A stretch of DNA of 64,000 nucleotides, taken from contig JNEN01001244.1 in NCBI GenBank assembly GCA_000697355.1, positions 124,001-188,000 of the forward strand. Direction: 5' to 3'. The notes below the pieces were generated by a model that saw only the letters and a list, made by a program, of their open reading frames with translations, had not been told where the DNA came from and did no database searches. A program made the position numbers and the translations under genes. Shown here one piece after another: positions 1 to 11,639 of the stretch (position 1 is its first letter; each line of letters begins with the position of its first letter). This DNA comes from Syncephalastrum monosporum B8922 (Eukaryota; Mucoromycota; Mucoromycetes; Mucorales; Syncephalastraceae).

Positions 1-533
1 GTGGATGTCATTGAGGTTGACAAGAAGATGACCAAGGACCTGGCTCTCACCATCTACGGCAAGGAGTACGTATTCTTCATTATTTTGTGTTCTATGTGGC
101 ATATGCGGGTCTTCCTCGGAGACTTGTTCAATTATGTTTGCAATGACTAATTCGTATTTTTTTAACAGCATGAAGCGCGAGCATTATTCGACCACCGAAG
201 AGTTCCTGCAACAGATTGCTGACAAGCTGGCAGCCATCCGCAGCGGTTCGGCGTGAGTGTAGCCCTCCATTCCCCCCCCATCCTCCCTTGTTTCCCCGCC
301 TTGCACCAAACACAAGAAAAAAAAAAAAGAAAAAAAAGAAAAAATTACCCCACATCACCCGCGACAACGATCACCAACATACTACGTACCATCTCGACCA
401 CCTCCCGCCCTCTCTCTTCCTTTCGTTCTTCACTTTATCTCTCTTCGTAATAATGATCAACACGTATGTTCTTTTTATCTTACAATGACGTTTCTTTTCT
501 TCTCCTTCCAGCAACCAGAAGCAGAAGCTGTAA
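1..533 (+). CDS. IDP: NADP-dependent isocitrate dehydrogenase, C-terminal end (partial)
   Basis: This is the last part of a gene entering from the left. Three exons (1-65, 169-252, 512-533) encode the C-terminus of NADP-isocitrate dehydrogenase, which converts isocitrate to 2-oxoglutarate and supplies NADPH. The family signature MTKDLAL is followed by an HYSTTEEFLQQIADKL segment that matches the C-terminal helix of IDH1, IDH2 and yeast Idp proteins. Introns are GT-AG (66-168 and 253-511). The final exon adds only six residues and ends in -QKL, which resembles a type 1 peroxisomal targeting signal (human IDH1 ends AKL, yeast Idp3 CKL). If the last intron is kept, translation stops at once (TGA at 254-256) and the protein ends in -SGSA. 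Family assignment is firm; peroxisomal targeting is inference. Confidence 0.85.
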
Positions 534-2374
534 CTTTTTTGCCTGAGCACGTCCCCCAATTTCGCACGCTGACCTGCATTTCAAATTCAACACCGCCCAC
601 CGAAGTCTTCCGCACCTTTCACATGCCAATCTGGAAAACGATGGTGATCCGGCGGCGAAATAGACAAAAGGTGGGGGAAACGGACGGGATCTTTTTGAGC
701 CATTATACTTATCGTCTATACTCGACTCGCGCTCTCCTCTTGTGTATCCATAGGTCGGACGGATGGGTTTGGTTTCAAGAACAAATAAAAATATCATTTC
801 TATCTCTATCTCTATCTCGCATGGATGCATTACGTCTGTTTATGCCTATGCCTGTCTATGCAGGCATCTTTATTTATGCGCGTATCTGTAAGCAAAAGCG
901 CGTGTGCTGATGCACAAAGGGAATGGCGTGCCCGCTTTGCTTTCTTACAAAAGATATACACCTTTTTGGGCAACACAAGGCTGCGCTTGTACCCGGAACC
1001 AAGTCCCGTCGAATCAGCTTGCGTTGCGGCCTGGACAATTGTTTTCTTGATAATCTGGTCTGAAACCCTCCATGACGATTTAGATTGCTTATGCTCATCA
1101 TGGGCACGTGGTAAGCGACACCGAGACCGAATAGCGGCGAAAGGTTTAACTTACCACATAATATCCGCACCGACTGCCAGGAGGGCCAACCCCTTCCGAT
1201 TCGGTCGATCGGTCATTTTCTTTGACAGATAATCTCCTTTTGGACGATAAAGGGAATATAGCGATAAGAAGGCGACCGCGGAACAAGACAAAAGAAACGG
1301 TCATGAACCTGTCTTTCGGGCGAGAGTAGGTCCATGTTGTGCCTCTTGTCTGTTTCTTCCATGACACGAACGCGTTTCTCCCCCCCCCCGTCCAAAATAC
1401 CCGTCATGTTACTGATTATCTAATGGCTAATTTATCATAAGTGGCGGAAGGTCACACCAGCAAGCGGGCCTCTAGCCGACGAAAAGCGTGCGTATGTAAT
1501 CAAATATATACGACAGCTGAGAGAGCGCCCTCGCTTGCGAAAAATGTGTATTGACTCAGAAAGCAGGTTACAACGTTTAGAGTTGTGATACCTGACGGCC
1601 CCATCTAGCGCAGTTGCGGCTCCGTTTCTCCTTGAATATAGCCGAGTGCTATTTTTTCTTCCTCGTTCCGTACTATAGGATGAGTCTATTATCCGTATCA
1701 CTCACCTGACAGAGCCTTTTTTTTCTAACGCTTGTTCATTCCGCGTTAACTTCATAAGTCACCGGGCTCGTACTACTTGTCACTTCTATATGGGGCAAGC
1801 GATTGGAGGTGGGTGGCACATATAAAGTTTTGACACGTCAATGGTAAACATTGGAGTAATCTTTGTTGAATAAAATAAAATTTCATCCCCATCTACGTTG
1901 GGGAGGATCGCCACCCTTATCCTTTATCATTTATTACAGCCTACATATAAATTACTCTATGACTTAAACAGCATACGAGATAACGGTATTGTGTTACCCT
2001 GTCGGGCCGGACATCCCGGATTTGTCTACGGTATTTGCATACTGCTTTGATTGCTTCTCAGGTCAGGGGCGGTGAGTATCAAGTGATTGTGGATGGATTT
2101 ATGGCGACTCAAGTAGATCTCGTTGGGCATTATTCAGTTATTGTTGGACCTATACTACTGTGATCAAATTTGTGAGTGGCAATCTACGCTCTGCTAGTTT
2201 CCTCGTAAGAGAGCGCCTCAGCCAGAGAGAGAGAGAGAGAAAGGAAGGAAGAAAGAGAGAGACTGATCGACTTGGAGAGAAATGCAATGATAGCTTATAA
2301 ATACAGAAAAGATGTGTACATATGTGCATAGGTATGAGCATGATGAGTTGCTGTGTACAGGAAATAAAGATTCA
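534..2374. other. Intergenic region
   Basis: I see no convincing gene here. It holds the 3' UTR of the isocitrate dehydrogenase gene at its left and that of CDC27 at its right, with only short unrelated open frames. A GA-rich purine tract lies at 2225-2265. Confidence 0.6.
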
Positions 2375-4589
2375 TTATTCGATTTCTTCCAGTTCTTCCA
2401 GTTCGCGCAAAAGGCCTTTCATGGTCGGATTGCTCTGATTCAGCCGTAGCGCTTCAAGTAAACTTCCCTTAGCCTCCTCCCGCTGGCCCATGTTCTTGTA
2501 AGCGCTAGCGAGACCAAACCTAGGGTGGAAAGGTAGAAAAGTAGAAAAAAAAAGAATGAATGAACACGCGCTCACACACAAAGAGGAAAACCGTCTCGCT
2601 TACCATCCCAGATAATGGCACGGGTCTGCGGCGATACAAGCATAAAAATGTTTCTTTGCCACGAGGTAGTTGCCAATTTCCCACGCCTCATAGCCAAGCA
2701 GCGCGTGCGCATACGGCCTCCTCGGGTCTTCTTCAGCCGCTTTGAGGAACCATCGCGCAGCCTCGTTGCCGCCCGAGACAAGTTTGTACATGTTGCCTGC
2801 GGCAATGTAGGCCTCGTAGCGGTGGGACCGATTTTCCTTCATGGCAAACGCAAGCAGGTTGAGTTCTTTCTTTTTCTCGAGGTACCATAGTGAGGTGGAG
2901 TAGTACGGCACGCCATCACAAAACCAGCGTGCTGTCTGGAAGCCCCATCGGAAGAACACGCGGGCCTATGGAGAGAGAAAGGGACAAACACAAGTCAGGT
3001 CAACCTGACCAAGACAAGATGCACTACTTACGGTAGCATAATTGCCAATGTCATAGTAGGCGGTGCCGAGCATGACCATGACCCGCGGAGTGTCGTACTG
3101 CCTGTCGTCCAGCTTTTGAAGCTCAAGCGTTGCCTGGCGGTGCTCGTAGCGTTTCTGGAGTTGGCTGCTAACGGCCATGACGCGCAGCACGCCAATAACC
3201 CGATTCATTGCTTTTACAATGTCGTCGGCGTCGACTCTGCCTCCAAAGGGCAGGTCCGGTTCGTCCTTGGCAGCAGACGTGCCGGTGGAGCGGCGAACCG
3301 CTTTGCGTTTCTTGGTGGCGCGCTCGGCGCTTTGCGTCCTAGTGCGATCCATCTGAGTCCCCCACTGCCTTTTTTTTTTTTTTTCTTTCAAGAAGTGTTC
3401 AGCTCACCTTTTTGTGGCGATGCGCGGCGCCCCCGCCACGGGTGAATCAGGCTCGTCTGCATAGTCCTCGTCATTGACGTCGACCGTCATGCGTGCAGGT
3501 TTGGAGGTGGGTGGCTTCTTGTATAAGCCGTGCTTGTTGCGGTATTCGTCTTCAGCGGTCTGGCGGTGGATGTCTTGCTGGATTGCCTGCATGCGCTGGA
3601 TCTTCTCCTCCTCGAGCTCCCCACTGAAACGCGGCTGTTAAGCGGGGGGTTGATGGGGCCAACTAATATGGCTGCTGAGACTTACTGTTCCTCGACTTCC
3701 ATCTCAAAGTAGCGCTCTGTCGCGAAGGGGTGGTGCATGAGGCGGCGCAGGTGGTCGAGGCTGACGTCTGGATAGTCATTGCGCAGCGCGGGCATGTAGA
3801 GCTCTGGCTCGCCTTGTAATGGAGAGACTTCGGTGGCGGTGTGGATGCCGACAAGGTCCGGGTTGGGCACGGGTGCAAGCGGAGGAGGAGTGAGCGGTGC
3901 GAGCTTGAGGGTATGGAAGTCTTGGAAGAGGTCGTGCGGGTGTTTTTCGTGATCGTCGGTAGTGATATCGTGTACGATGGTGCAGTAGCGCAGGTAGGCG
4001 GAGAGTTTGAAGGGGTTGTGTGTGATACTTTCCTGCAGCATGTCGCCGCCTGCGCTGGTGTAGCCGAGTTGGACATACAGCTCACCTAGCAAGTGCTGCA
4101 GCGCAGACAGCCGTGGCACCCCATGCCGCCGGGTCATGCTGTCGAGATCTACACCCCAGCGTTGAGATCGCTTGTTCTAAACGGGGTCTCGTTCCACTCA
4201 CCCTGGGACCATTGCGTTTCTGTCTCGTTCTGCTTGTGGAGTTGGATCGCGAGCTGGAGCGCACGCGCACCTTCGGACCAGACGCGACGATCCGTCTTTT
4301 CGGCGTCTTCCTTGTTGTCGAGTGGATTTTGCTGCAGGCCTAGGTAGAGACAGCTGCGAGCAAAGAGATGCAGGCCTGGGATCGTCTTGGCTTCTTTGAG
4401 CACGCAGTAGGCTCCGTTAAAGTCGCGGAGAAGGTAGAGACATTTCGCGTAGAGGACCTGATACTCCTCGCAGCGGGTATCGAGGGCGTAAAGCCGCTCC
4501 GCCAAGAGGAGAGCATCGTCGTATTCGAATTCGTCTAGGAACCTGTGAATGAGTGCCATGAGCACACAGGCATCCACAGGCACACTCAT
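2375..4589 (-). CDS. CDC27: Anaphase-promoting complex subunit 3 (Cdc27), shortened form
   Basis: This is a TPR scaffold subunit of the APC/C ubiquitin ligase that drives mitotic exit. Exons in transcription order: 4589-4202, 4148-3686, 3623-3408, 3368-3032, 2965-2604, 2519-2375; frames join to 636 residues. The N-terminus shows the APC3 dimerisation TPRs (ALLLAERLYAL, then YAKCLYLLRDFNGAY). After a charged, low-complexity middle comes the family hallmark YSTSLWYLEK, then TPRs with PYAHALLGYE and HYLGW. In metazoan and yeast Cdc27 about four more TPRs follow; here HYLGW joins directly across an 84-nt intron to what looks like the final TPR (FGLASAYKNMGQ) and an acidic tail, so about 100 residues appear to be missing. 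The 3369-3407 intron is only 39 nt. The start is provisional: an acceptor (ATTCACAG) close downstream leaves room for an upstream exon. Confidence 0.85.
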
Positions 4590-5325
4590 GCTTTGCGATT
4601 TATGCTGTTTGTTATTAAAGAGTCAGTGGCAAATGATTGGAAGAGCAGCGGAGTGCCAATGCCGAAAAAAGGCAGTTCTCTGTCTATTTTCTGTGTCACA
4701 CAGGCCCCCAACCGGGTGCTGGAACCCGACGCGACAGAAGGCTTTGCCTCCCATGGTCATTAGACGCTATGTGAGCAGTTCGGTTATACCTTGATCTGCG
4801 CCTTATGGATGCTTTAACTCTACTCAGAATGACTCCACCAATCGGCATGAAAAGCAGAGGAAAAGAGCTGGTCTTATGCCAGCAAAGCAGGGTCCAGGCA
4901 CACCGGCACATAACACGCGTGAAGTGTAAAAAAAGAAGCAAGAGCTCAAGTCAATTGATTCCGTTCGAAATGGGTGACACAAGGGCTGGTACACAGCCAA
5001 TTTGGCAGCCATCATGTCTACTTGGCGATGACCCGATAATAAACACGCGAGCGCAGATCGAGCCATAAGACAGCGGTAGGTATCGCATCCAGGGGATGTC
5101 CTATGAAGAAAGGTAGGACGCTGCTAGTGTGATTATAAGCTGCGCTGCATATGGAATGTCGAAGAGCAAAGACCCAAAAGCATCTGTAGACATGCAGTTT
5201 GGTTGGAACTCAGACAAGTTTTCGGACCTATTAGCAAAAGACTCTTTTTTTTTCTCTGCTGCTCTTTTTTCTTTTTCATCATCTCTCCCCATCCGTAATT
5301 GCTCATCTGAACTAACCAAGCTAAC
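4590..5325. other. Divergent intergenic region between CDC27 and RDI1
   Basis: These 736 bp separate the starts of two divergently transcribed genes and must hold both promoters. A pyrimidine-rich stretch (about 5245-5290) precedes the RDI1 start. No further gene is evident. Confidence 0.55.
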
Positions 5326-6521
5326 ATGGCTGACCAACATCAAGACGAGTTCGCACCGACCCAGACTCCCGGCTACAAGCCCGGCGAGAAGAAGACCTTG
5401 GAGGAATATCAGAACCTGGACGCGCAGGACGAGTCTTTGGCCAAGTGGAAGGAGTCGCTTGGCATCAAGGGCGACGCCGGTAAGTCTCTTTCTCTTCCTT
5501 TCTGCCTTCATATACATGCTGCTCTTACTTATCCGGATGTATAGCTACCGGTCCCTCGGATGATCCCCGCCGAGTGAGTTACTGATTTTATTCTTTTTCT
5601 TTCTTTGCCATTCTATTCGACGCGTTTGTGTCTGCTATAATACAGACACGCACAGACAAACACGCGTGCTATTCCTCTTTTTCTTGCATTACCGCGTTTC
5701 TGTGCTCGCATAATACTTACCTTATTATCTTTTCGTCGGCTCAGGTTGTCATTGAGAACATTGCCCTCGAAGTGGCAGGCCGTCCCGACGTCGTTGTCGA
5801 CCTCTCCACGGAAGGTAAGCGACAATTTGAATATTTATACAGGATCACTCATTATAATATAATTTTCTGTAGCCGCTGCTGAGCAGGCTCGCAAGAACCC
5901 ATTCACAATCAAGGAAGGTGTCGAGTACCGCATGAAGGTCAAGTTCCGGTATGTTGCTCGGTTCTTCATTTTGTCGTCCTTCCTTCTTTTCTTTGCGGGT
6001 CCCTTTCTTCAACCACACCCCCTGAATACCACTATATCCAACCCAACCGAACCCATACGTACTCACGTACATACATACACGTCTCCTTGCCCCACGCTCA
6101 GCAATCCGTCTCCGCCTCTGACTTGACCCCTTGCTTTTTCTTCTTCTATTTCTTCTATTTCTTCCCTTTCTTTTTCTTCATCCAGCTAACCAATTCCATC
6201 TTCAGGGTCCAGCACGAAGTTGTCTCGGGTCTGCGCTACCTGCAGCTTGTCAAGCGCAAGGGTATCACTGGTAAGATTGTGTGTGAAGACTATGGGGGAA
6301 AGCAAATGACTGAGATGATTGGCACAGTGGACAAGACGGAGGAGATGATTGGCAGCTATGGCCCTTCGCCCGATGCGTATGAGAAGAAATTCCAGCCCGA
6401 AGAAGCCCCCTCTGGCATGCTGCTGCGCGGTCACTACGAGGCCAAGAGCAAGTTCGTAGATGATGACGGTGTCACTCACATTCAGTGGGACTGGTCGTTT
6501 GATATCAAGAAGGACTGGTAA
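5326..6521 (+). CDS. RDI1: Rho GDP-dissociation inhibitor
   Basis: This cytosolic protein extracts prenylated Rho/Cdc42 GTPases from membranes and keeps them GDP-bound. Five exons (5326-5479, 5545-5573, 5745-5814, 5873-5948, 6206-6521) give 214 residues, close to the usual ~200. The N-terminal regulatory arm contains LDAQDESLAKWKESLG. The immunoglobulin-like prenyl-binding domain follows: VKFRVQHEVVSGLRYLQ, then MIGSYGPSPDAYEKKF, and a terminus HIQWDWSFDIKKDW, all typical of RhoGDI. Exon 2 is only 29 nt. The last intron (5949-6205) is the longest and very pyrimidine-rich near its 3' end. The start is the first in-frame ATG. Its likely targets include Rho1-type GTPases, which the LRG1 protein encoded at 31-35 kb would also regulate. 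Confidence 0.93.
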
Positions 6522-7378
6522 AAACCGTATACCTTGAATACCGCTATTCCCCCTTCACAGCAGTAGAGTAGCAAAAAATGTTCGTGTTGTATTTGAGCAA
6601 GATACTGCTGCGCATAGGGAACTCTCTTTTTTTTTGTCACCCCTCCTTTCCTTCCATCAATTATATTTGTCTTTACGATACATGACCCAGCTTTAAAGCA
6701 CAAAATCATCTCCATGGATGATACAAGAGGGGATGTAACCGTGCACACGGCTATGGATTGAGGACGAGTCACGGAACCTGTCATTCATGCCTGCAGTCAA
6801 AGAAACGATTCGAATTCAATGTGGTATTATATGGAGCCATAGTGACCACCAACAAGTATTCCAATAAGCGCTGAGAAAATCAGGCGAAGCATCCATGTAA
6901 TCATGGCGCCATTTGATCAATACTGCGTTGAGCCACACATATATTTCCGACAAGGTACATATGCGCACGAATACGATGTCAATACGATGTCACTGTTTTA
7001 AAGCGGTGCCTCAAGGAACAATTGGAATTGACAGGTCAGCCTTCTTTTTTTGCTGATCCGTCACCTCGCATGCTGAGTGCGACACGGCGGTACCATAATA
7101 ATAGGAATCATCCCAATCATAGAAGAAAAAGAAGAAGAGGCAAACTTGGATTGCTCCAAAAATAAGACTTTCGTATTACTTTTTTGCGCGAAAAGAAAAA
7201 GAAAATCTAAAGAGATAAATGTACATACAAGGCGGAGAAAGATCTCTCGTTCTTTCTCTTCCTTTGTGTTGTAAGGTTGCTTTCATGATGAGAAGGTGAC
7301 TTGCGTTTCGATTTAAGAATGTTGCGAGAAGAAAGAAAGAAAGAAAGAAGAAAGATTAAACAATATGAGGTCAATGGA
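6522..7378. other. Intergenic region between convergent genes
   Basis: These 857 bp lie between the stop codons of RDI1 (+) and bL12m (-). They hold 3' UTRs and AT-rich sequence with a GAAA-rich run at 7328-7355. I see no gene. Confidence 0.55.
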
Positions 7379-8121
7379 TTACTCGAGGTTGACGGTAGCG
7401 CCGAGGGCCTCAAGAGCCTTCTTGAGCTTCTCAGCCTCCTCCTTGGGGACGGACTCCTTCAGGACCTTGGGGACGCTCTCAACAAACTTCTTGGCATCGA
7501 CCAAGCTGAGGCCGGCGAGGTTCTTGACCTCACGGATGACCTTGGCCTTCGCGCTGGCATCGACCTTGTCAATCTTGACGTTGAACTCGGTCTTCTCAGC
7601 GGGCTTCTCCTCCTCGGCAGCCGCGGCAGGGGCAGCAGCCGCACCACCAGCGGGCATACCGACGGGCATAGCGATCTCCTGGATGTTCAGACGGGTCTAT
7701 AGAGCATGTGTTTTTTTTTTTCGTTGGTTGGTACCGTGTCTACTGAACGGAGTCATTATCTTCATTTTTTACCTTGAGCTGGTTGACAAGTTCAGAGGTC
7801 TGCAGCAAGGTCAGCTTCTCAATTTCATCGACGATGGCGGTGATCTTGGGATCAGCAGCAGCGCCAGAAGCACCGGGGGTAGGCAGAGGCTCGGTCGCAT
7901 AGGCACGACGCGCAAGGGCGGCGGGGGCGAAGCTAGTTATTGCACATGATATATAAGGAACCGTTCGTTTCTGGTTGGAGCTGTCAAAGTAATGAGAACT
8001 GTGTCCTTACCGAACAGACTGTCTGACGGTGGTGCGCGACAACAGAGTGGAGGAAGCCCGAAGCTATTGAAATAGACGAGGTTATTATAAGAGTGATGCG
8101 ACAACAATGACAACTTGCCAT
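7379..8121 (-). CDS. MNP1: Mitochondrial large ribosomal subunit protein bL12m (L7/L12)
   Basis: This is the stalk protein of the mitochondrial ribosome that recruits translation GTPases. Mapped exons in transcription order are 8063-8011, 7932-7773 and 7696-7379 (176 residues). The first two encode an Arg-rich, Ser/Thr-rich presequence ending near LARRAYATE, then the N-terminal dimerisation domain ([21 protein letters not shown], quoted as two adjoining parts [11 protein letters not shown] and [10 protein letters not shown]). An Ala/Pro hinge leads to the C-terminal domain with [29 protein letters not shown] and a terminal GATVNLE. All junctions keep frame. The first coding exon is unresolved: the ATG at 8121-8119 lies just upstream, but no GT donor after it restores the frame required at 8063. 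Either a small exon or an unusual intron was missed, or there is a base error. The gene is divergent from NDUFB9. Confidence 0.88.
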
Positions 8122-8320
8122 GGTGGTTGAAATAAAAGGCTGTGTTTACGAGGCAAAAGAAGAAATCTCGAAGGTAAGGGCGGCTGGCATTTCACCAAGC
8201 CGCACAACAAATCATTGTGACTGTTCAAATGAATCCACACTTTCTGAATAGACGGGGTTGTCGATATATCCTCATAATTATAACACACACAACTCCCAAC
8301 TCTCCTCCTCTTGTTAAATC
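8122..8320. promoter_or_regulatory. Shared divergent promoter of bL12m and NDUFB9
   Basis: About 200 bp separate the first codons of two nuclear genes for mitochondrial proteins transcribed in opposite directions. There is no clear TATA box on either side. Co-regulation is inference from position. Confidence 0.5.
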
Positions 8321-8813
8321 ATGTCCGCGACTCAGGTGGCATCATCCACATTCCAAAACGCTCATCGTCGTCACGTCCAATCCCTCTACAAGCGCTCGCT
8401 GAAACTCTCGCTTGACTGGTACATTCAACGCGACCTTTGGCGCCAAAAGGCCTTGGATATCCGCGCTCAGTTTGAGGCAAACAAGCACGTCACCAACCCC
8501 AAGGAACTGCAGGCTTTGGTTGCCCAAGCCGAAAAGACCCTTCAGGAATGGGAGCACCCTGACCCCTACAAGTGTACGGACAATACTTTTCTATGGCATT
8601 CACTTTCGGTCTCACTCACTCATTCATTCGTTTATTACCGTTATTATTATTATTATTATTATTGTTACTGCAGTGTACTTGGGTCCCGAGGGTACCAAGT
8701 GGGAGCGCAACACCCCGCCGCCCATGGTATGTTATTATGCACCTTATCACCCGCAATGCGACCGCTCACTCGTCTCTTTATTTTAATAGTTCGATGCCAA
8801 CAACCACCACTAG
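8321..8813 (+). CDS. NDUFB9: Mitochondrial complex I subunit NDUFB9 (B22, LYR family)
   Basis: This is an accessory subunit of NADH:ubiquinone oxidoreductase in the LYR-motif family. Three exons (8321-8573, 8674-8726, 8790-8813) give 109 residues, the short fungal length (human about 179). The motif region reads HRRHVQSLYKRSLKLSLDWY, an LYK variant of LYR, and RAQFEANKHV follows. Next is the characteristic WEHPDPYK, then LGPEGTKWERNTPPP, which aligns with the human region around YERY. Intron 1 carries a (TTA)n microsatellite at 8641-8661. The last exon encodes only seven residues (FDANNHH). The start fits the family N-terminus. Confidence 0.85.
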
Positions 8814-9016
8814 AAACCCATCCAAAAATGAAACGAATACGTATAACATCGTTGTTGATAAACCGTTTTTCTCTTTTTCACGCACCCATCTTGGTTTATG
8901 CGACGACCATGTCTCTATGACGAACGGCTCATTTAAGGATGTGGTATATTGATGATGAAGGCAAATAGGCGATGCTCTATCCTATCCTATCCTATTTTAT
9001 GCTATCCTTTGCCTGT

Positions 9017-9253
9017 CTAATCTACAATGGGACTATTGCCGCCTTGTACTGTCTCCTGTTTCGGTTCCGGTTGCGGCTGCGGGTTCACTTGCTCAGGTTG
9101 AGTCGCAGGTTGAGTCGCAGGTGGAGTCTGTTGCTGTTGCTGCTGCTGTTGTTGTTGTTCTTGTTGCGGTTGTGATGACTGTTGCGGTGATACTAACTGA
9201 CCCACCACTTGCAACGGGTTGGGGGTTTGCGTCGTTGGCTGCTCCTTGCTAGT

Positions 9254-9288
<35 letters not shown>

Positions 9289-10042
9289 TGTCATCATCAT
9301 CGTCATCATCGTCGTCATCATCATCCTTATTATTATCGTCGTCGTCGTCGTCATCATCATCTGATTTTTCTTCAGCGTGATCACCAGGGCCCGAAGGGTG
9401 GACAGCAATCGGTGCGCTGCTTGGTTCTGGCTCTTGCTCGTCCAGGATCGTAAAAGTATGGCTGCGCACCAAGTCATCTTGGTCACCTCCATCTTTCTCT
9501 TGCTCGTCCGGATCGGGATGGACGTCTTCTTCTTCCATTTGCACATGATATTCGCCTGCCGTGACGTTTTGCACCGTCCAGAACCACTTGAAGTCGCTAT
9601 TGTCGTCTTGGATGTCTTTACCGTACCAAGACTTCAGGTTATCCACAAACTCCGTACTACAAGGACAGGGAAGTGTGTAGGTGAGCATGGGCATATTGAA
9701 GTTTTGCCACCTTTTGCATACATCTCCTAATACGCTATCGCTCTTTTACCTGCTATCACCACCATCTTCATCGTCGTTATCGTCGTCGTCATCATCATCA
9801 TCCTCGTCGTCATCGTCATCGTCGTCGTCGTCTCTCTTCATATGCGGACTCTTTGGCTTATGACGGTACAGACGCGCATAGATGACTTTATCCGAGTCGT
9901 CCGACATTTTGTCCAGCATGAATTCCACCTGTGAGCCTTGTCGGAACACTGCGTGCGGCTTGGGTTTTTCAAAGTATTCGCTGTCAGCGAGGACTAAGGG
10001 TGTGGCGAGTAAAAACGACGCACACAGGGCCAGGAACTTCAT
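9017..10042 (-). CDS. Secreted KRE9/KNH1-like protein with poly-aspartate tracts
   Basis: Two exons (10042-9750 and 9656-9017) encode 310 residues. MKFLALCASFLLATPLVLA is a clear signal peptide cleaved before DSEYF. The next ~150 residues look like an Ig-like KRE9/KNH1 cell-wall domain: PHAVFRQGSQVEFML, IYARLYR, FKWFWTVQNVTAGEYHVQM and SHTFTILD. It is interrupted by a first acidic insert of nearly pure Asp. After the domain come three more Asp runs of about 9 to 12, then a Gln/Pro-rich tail. The Asp tracts are GAY-codon runs in frame, visible as TCATCA arrays at 9255-9360 and 9770-9835. An in-frame upstream ATG exists, but the signal peptide favours 10042. The fold assignment rests on spacing and motif feel and is moderate. 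Extracellular cation or wall binding is inference. Confidence 0.7.
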
Positions 10043-11639
10043 GATGCGTAATAGATAAAGAGACGTATACAGCGCGACGATGACTGTGGATCGTCCTCTT
10101 TTTATTTCAGAGTCCACCGTGGATGGTTAAGGAGATCATGATTCCGTACTTTCTTTTCTGCAGCCATGCCCCTTTCTCTGCGATGTACCTCTTGTTCCTT
10201 ATACCCCCGCCTCCGTTTCCCTGTGCACTTGTCTCCTAACGTGCTTTCTGCTCCTGTATTCCGTATAATATATGTATATATAATACGTCGCGAAGATAGA
10301 TATGCAAGGGCTACTCGTTTCTTCCTCCTTTCGCCTCCGTCTATGGCTGTGCAGAATGGAAAGAATGTTCGCCACAACAGTTGGTGTCGCTTGCAGAGAT
10401 ATCCTGTTCCGGCTGATGTGCTAAATGCGTGTGTATTTTTTGAGGTCTGTTATCACTCTCTACTGAGAAATCAATAGCTCGTGGAGATAACGATTGTTGA
10501 ACACGCATGGCCTTTGTCGAAATGTCAAAACTGATCAATTGAAAATTAAACTTTTCAAGGTACACGGAACACGATATGTTTTTGTGAAGCTCATGTTTAC
10601 CATGTGTTACTACTTCCACTGGCAGAAATATAAAGTATTTCGATCCGAGCACTATATGGACCTAATAAATGTGGTTGTGCATAAGTTCAGCAGTATGCGG
10701 TCTGCCACCGCAAGCATGTAAATGAGGCAGGTACGTTACTGCGTAAATAGTAGTTTATTCGCTTATTTTTCACGACATTGTGTCTTCACTGTCATGACAT
10801 TCACGCATACTATACTATAATTATTAGTGATCCATAATATATAGTCTGCTACTGCGAGATATGCCTATACTGTCCTTTGTAACGGCAGATTAAGACCTGT
10901 CAGGTGTGATGACCCCAAAATATAAACGTGCGCAAATACCTTCATGTCATGTACTGGAAGCAAGTATTGACGTTAGTTATGTTGGGTTAAGAGGATACCC
11001 AAATTCCCCATCTGTGCTTTTGAGTGAGTAAACTCGTTTTGAGTACTTTATTTTCACCATCGGGAACGTCTAGAACATTCGCGTCAAATAATATAAAACC
11101 GGTGCGTGTTGGCTTACCTCATGCATTGCTTTGGATACATTTTTTATTTTTCTTACCACAAGAGTCTACTAATCACGACTTCATCACGTCGCGAGACCTG
11201 GGCAGGGCCGTCGCGGAGGTTAGTGGAGATATTTTGCTAAGCGTATTCTGTCCACTTATATGTCGAGAAAGCTTGACCTCGCTCGCATAAGCTAAGGAAT
11301 CATCCAAAGTTGACAGATACAGGATAATTCAGGTAACATTTCAGCCGTGGGCGCGTGTGCGGGCGGAGGGGCTATTTTAGCCTCCAAGGATTTCATACAA
11401 GTTGCCAACGTTGACCGCATTGTGATGTACTACGATAGCTTTTCGCGATCCGTCAAAGTTTACACGCAAGGAGTTTGACTTATAGCAAAGAAAAACCACG
11501 TTCGTTGACTTGATCAGTTACAGATCGAAAAGTATCATGTTATACTCGGTAGTGAATAATATACGTGCGTTTCACCCGTGATCCCTTGAAATATCGCGGA
11601 AGACGATGTCAATTTGTGAGGCTGGTATGGCAGAAAGAT
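10043..11639. other. Intergenic AT-rich region
   Basis: Nothing in this stretch looks coding: the open frames are short, AT-rich and without recognisable domains. The left end must hold the promoter of the poly-Asp gene. Confidence 0.55.

Noticed and set aside
8630..8665. (TTA)n run in NDUFB9 intron 1 as a regulatory element
   Set aside because: An ordinary intronic microsatellite; nothing supports a regulatory role.
9250..9360. TCATCA array as a possible CRISPR or satellite
   Set aside because: It is a trinucleotide run coding poly-Asp within a valid exon, not spacer-repeat structure.
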